From an uncultured Bacteroidales bacterium (GTDB taxonomy: Bacteria > Bacteroidota > Bacteroidia > Bacteroidales > UBA932), in the NCBI GenBank assembly GCA_946408295.1, contig CAMJRT010000037.1, forward strand, positions 1-9,020: a stretch of DNA of 9,020 nt, written 5' to 3'. A model generated the notes under the pieces. The model was not told where the DNA came from. It was given only the letters and a program-made list of their open reading frames with translations, and made no database searches. Each line of letters begins with the position of its first letter. The first letter of the stretch is position 1. Positions 7,653 to 9,020 of this stretch are shown in pieces. Made by a program: the position numbers and the translations under genes.

Positions 7653-9020
7653 AACGATTTCTTCTCTTTGTCTTGCTTTCCTTTGCCTGCCTGCTGGCAG
7701 GCGGGACCCCCCGTTTTGTTTGCTATGAAGATTATGGCGCCAAGGGAGACGGCGTTACCGACGACCTGCCCGCCATCGTCGCGGCCCACCAGGCGGCCAA
7801 TGAACAGGGGCTTCCCGTTCGCGCCCGCCAGGATGCCGTCTATTATATCGGCGGGAGGAATCTTACCGCCATCGTCAAGACGGACACGGACTGGGGAAAG
7901 GCTCGCTTTATCATTGATGACCGGGCCGTGGAGAACCGCAAAAGCCCGGTATTTCGCGTGGAAGCCTCCCAGAAGCGCTTCCCCGTCAAAGGGGTGGAAA
8001 CCCTAGCTAAAGGGCAGGGGAATCTGGGTGTCAAACTTCCGGAGCGCAGCCTGGTCTGCGTGACCGACGACAATACCAAAGTCTACATCCGTTCGGGCGG
8101 CAATGTCAATTCCGGCACTGCGAAAAGCGAACTGTTTATTGTCAATCGTGACGGATCTGTGGCGAAGAACACTCCCATTGTCTGGGATTACGAGCAGATT
8201 ACCTCTATCGTGGCTTATCCCATTGACAGCAAGCCGCTCCATGTAAGTGGCGGCCGCTTTGTCACTATCGCCAATCAAGAGCCGGCCAAGTATAACTACT
8301 ACTGGCGTGGCATCGTTGTCAACCGTTCCCATGTAATGGTCGAGGGGCTGACCCATACGGTGGAGGGAGAACTGGAAGACCACGGCGCCCCTTATTCTGC
8401 CTTTCTGGAAATAGATTATGCGGCAGAAGTGTTGGTGAAAGATTGCCGGTTCTGCGCCCGAAAAACTTACGGGACCGTGGGTGCGGCGGGGACGCCGGTA
8501 AAAATGGGTTCTTATGACATTCAGGCCAAGCACGCAGCCGACATCTGTTACCAGGATTGCACACAAGAAAGAGATATTGACGATATCCGATACTGGGGCC
8601 TTTTTGCCTCCAACTTCTGTAAGGATCTCAAGATGATTGGTTGCCGTTTTTCTCGTTTTGATGCGCATATGGGCGTCTGCCACGTAACCTTGAAGGGCTG
8701 TGTCTTCGGCCACCAGGGAGTCAGGATGGTGGGCGCCGGCCGTATGTGGCTGGAGAATTGCGAAGTGCGTGACAGCCGGATGATTCATCTGCGCAGCGAC
8801 TATGGTTCCACTTGGGACGGCGACCTCTTCGTCCGGAATTGCGTCTTGCGACCGGTGGTGTCCGCCAAGTCTATTTTCCTTATTGACGGGGTCAATAGCG
8901 GTAAGCACGACTACGGTTATCCCTGCTCCCTTCCCACACGGATTGAAATCAAGAAACTGGACATAGACGATACCGTGATGGGCGACGTTCCCATCTACGT
9001 GTTCTCGCCTTTCCGTTCCA
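7649..9020 (+). CDS. Exported pectate-lyase-superfamily right-handed beta-helix protein, partial (3' end outside window)
   Basis: An uninterrupted frame runs from ATG at 7649 to the window end and gives 457 residues; no stop codon is reached. The ATG overlaps the preceding TGA as ATGA (7649-7652). The N-terminus MKRFLLFVLLSFACLLAGG is an export signal. Its Cys14 is preceded by SFA, which is not a good lipobox, so signal peptidase I cleavage and a non-lipidated protein seem likelier. Mature residues 26-46 (YEDYGAKGDGVTDDLPAIVAA) are the hallmark opening of pectate_lyase_3 beta-helices. Later rungs with Cys at a recurring position are VLVKDCRF, ICYQDCTQ, KMIGCRF, TLKGCVF, WLENCEV and FVRNCVL (residues 261-400), a typical helix ladder. 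A conserved-looking segment DIRYWGLFASNFCKD...SRFDAHMGVCH lies at 312-345 and may line the active groove. It lacks the stalk module of the two upstream proteins. A lyase or other glycan-cleaving role is inferred from fold and PUL context. Confidence 0.85.
   Translation, partial: MKRFLLFVLLSFACLLAGGTPRFVCYEDYGAKGDGVTDDLPAIVAAHQAANEQGLPVRARQDAVYYIGGRNLTAIVKTDTDWGKARFIIDDRAVENRKSPVFRVEASQKRFPVKGVETLAKGQGNLGVKLPERSLVCVTDDNTKVYIRSGGNVNSGTAKSELFIVNRDGSVAKNTPIVWDYEQITSIVAYPIDSKPLHVSGGRFVTIANQEPAKYNYYWRGIVVNRSHVMVEGLTHTVEGELEDHGAPYSAFLEIDYAAEVLVKDCRFCARKTYGTVGAAGTPVKMGSYDIQAKHAADICYQDCTQERDIDDIRYWGLFASNFCKDLKMIGCRFSRFDAHMGVCHVTLKGCVFGHQGVRMVGAGRMWLENCEVRDSRMIHLRSDYGSTWDGDLFVRNCVLRPVVSAKSIFLIDGVNSGKHDYGYPCSLPTRIEIKKLDIDDTVMGDVPIYVFSPFRS

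Noticed and set aside
7668..8006. A 112-codon plus-strand open frame
   Set aside because: It is a different frame inside the open-ended beta-helix gene; its product is low-complexity (Pro/Ser/Arg-rich) with no recognisable motif.
8003..8908. A 301-codon minus-strand open frame
   Set aside because: It is codon-aligned with the plus-strand beta-helix frame. Its stop is the complement of the sense CTA at 8003-8005, which itself supports the plus-strand reading.
1..9020. Mobile element, CRISPR array, tRNA/rRNA or phase-variable promoter inverted repeats
   Set aside because: No transposase motif, regularly spaced direct repeats, cloverleaf-like sequence or intergenic inverted repeats were seen; essentially all bases are coding on the plus strand.

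Overview
The window is a continuous plus-strand stretch of a Bacteroidota (Bacteroidales-like) polysaccharide utilisation locus (PUL). The assignment rests on the SusC/SusD pair, four consecutive lipoproteins with a cysteine lipobox, a DUF5017-like surface glycan-binding protein, two DUF4988-like N-terminal modules, and start codons without an obvious Shine-Dalgarno sequence. By eye the DNA is G+C-rich for the phylum, and TTA/CTA/TCA codons are rare. That fits a high-GC gut or rumen Bacteroidales lineage better than a low-GC Bacteroides, but the genus cannot be fixed from this window.

Layout, all on the + strand: (1) 1-544, C-terminal end of a SusC-like TonB-dependent transporter, cut by the window start; (2) 557-2245, full SusD-like lipoprotein; (3) 2246-3208, DUF5017-like PKD-type surface glycan-binding lipoprotein in the SusE position; (4) 3210-5663, 817-residue lipoprotein with a DUF4988-like stalk module joined to a pectate-lyase-superfamily beta-helix and a DUF4955-like C-terminus; (5) 5673-7652, 659-residue lipoprotein with a related stalk module, a Pro/Gly linker and a different, DUF4957/DUF5123-like beta-helix; (6) 7649-9020, a third, exported beta-helix protein that runs off the window end. 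Its ATG overlaps the preceding TGA.

The genes are packed tightly: junctions are 12 bp or less, and the last one is a 4-base overlap. They almost certainly form one transcript. No promoter, terminator, RNA gene, mobile element or CRISPR array was seen, and no stretch over 300 bases lacks a gene. The largest gap is the 12 bp between SusC and the preferred SusD start.

Proposed working model: the DUF5017-like protein and the two stalked beta-helix lipoproteins bind and cleave an acidic (probably uronate-containing) polysaccharide at the cell surface. SusC/SusD then import the oligosaccharides, and the third beta-helix protein acts in the periplasm or at the surface. The substrate is not determined. 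Beta-helix folds rather than glycoside hydrolases suggest pectin/rhamnogalacturonan, glycosaminoglycan or a similar acidic glycan, but this is inference. The main unexplained points are the shared N-terminal stalk carried by two different beta-helices, and the catalytic status of all three beta-helix proteins.
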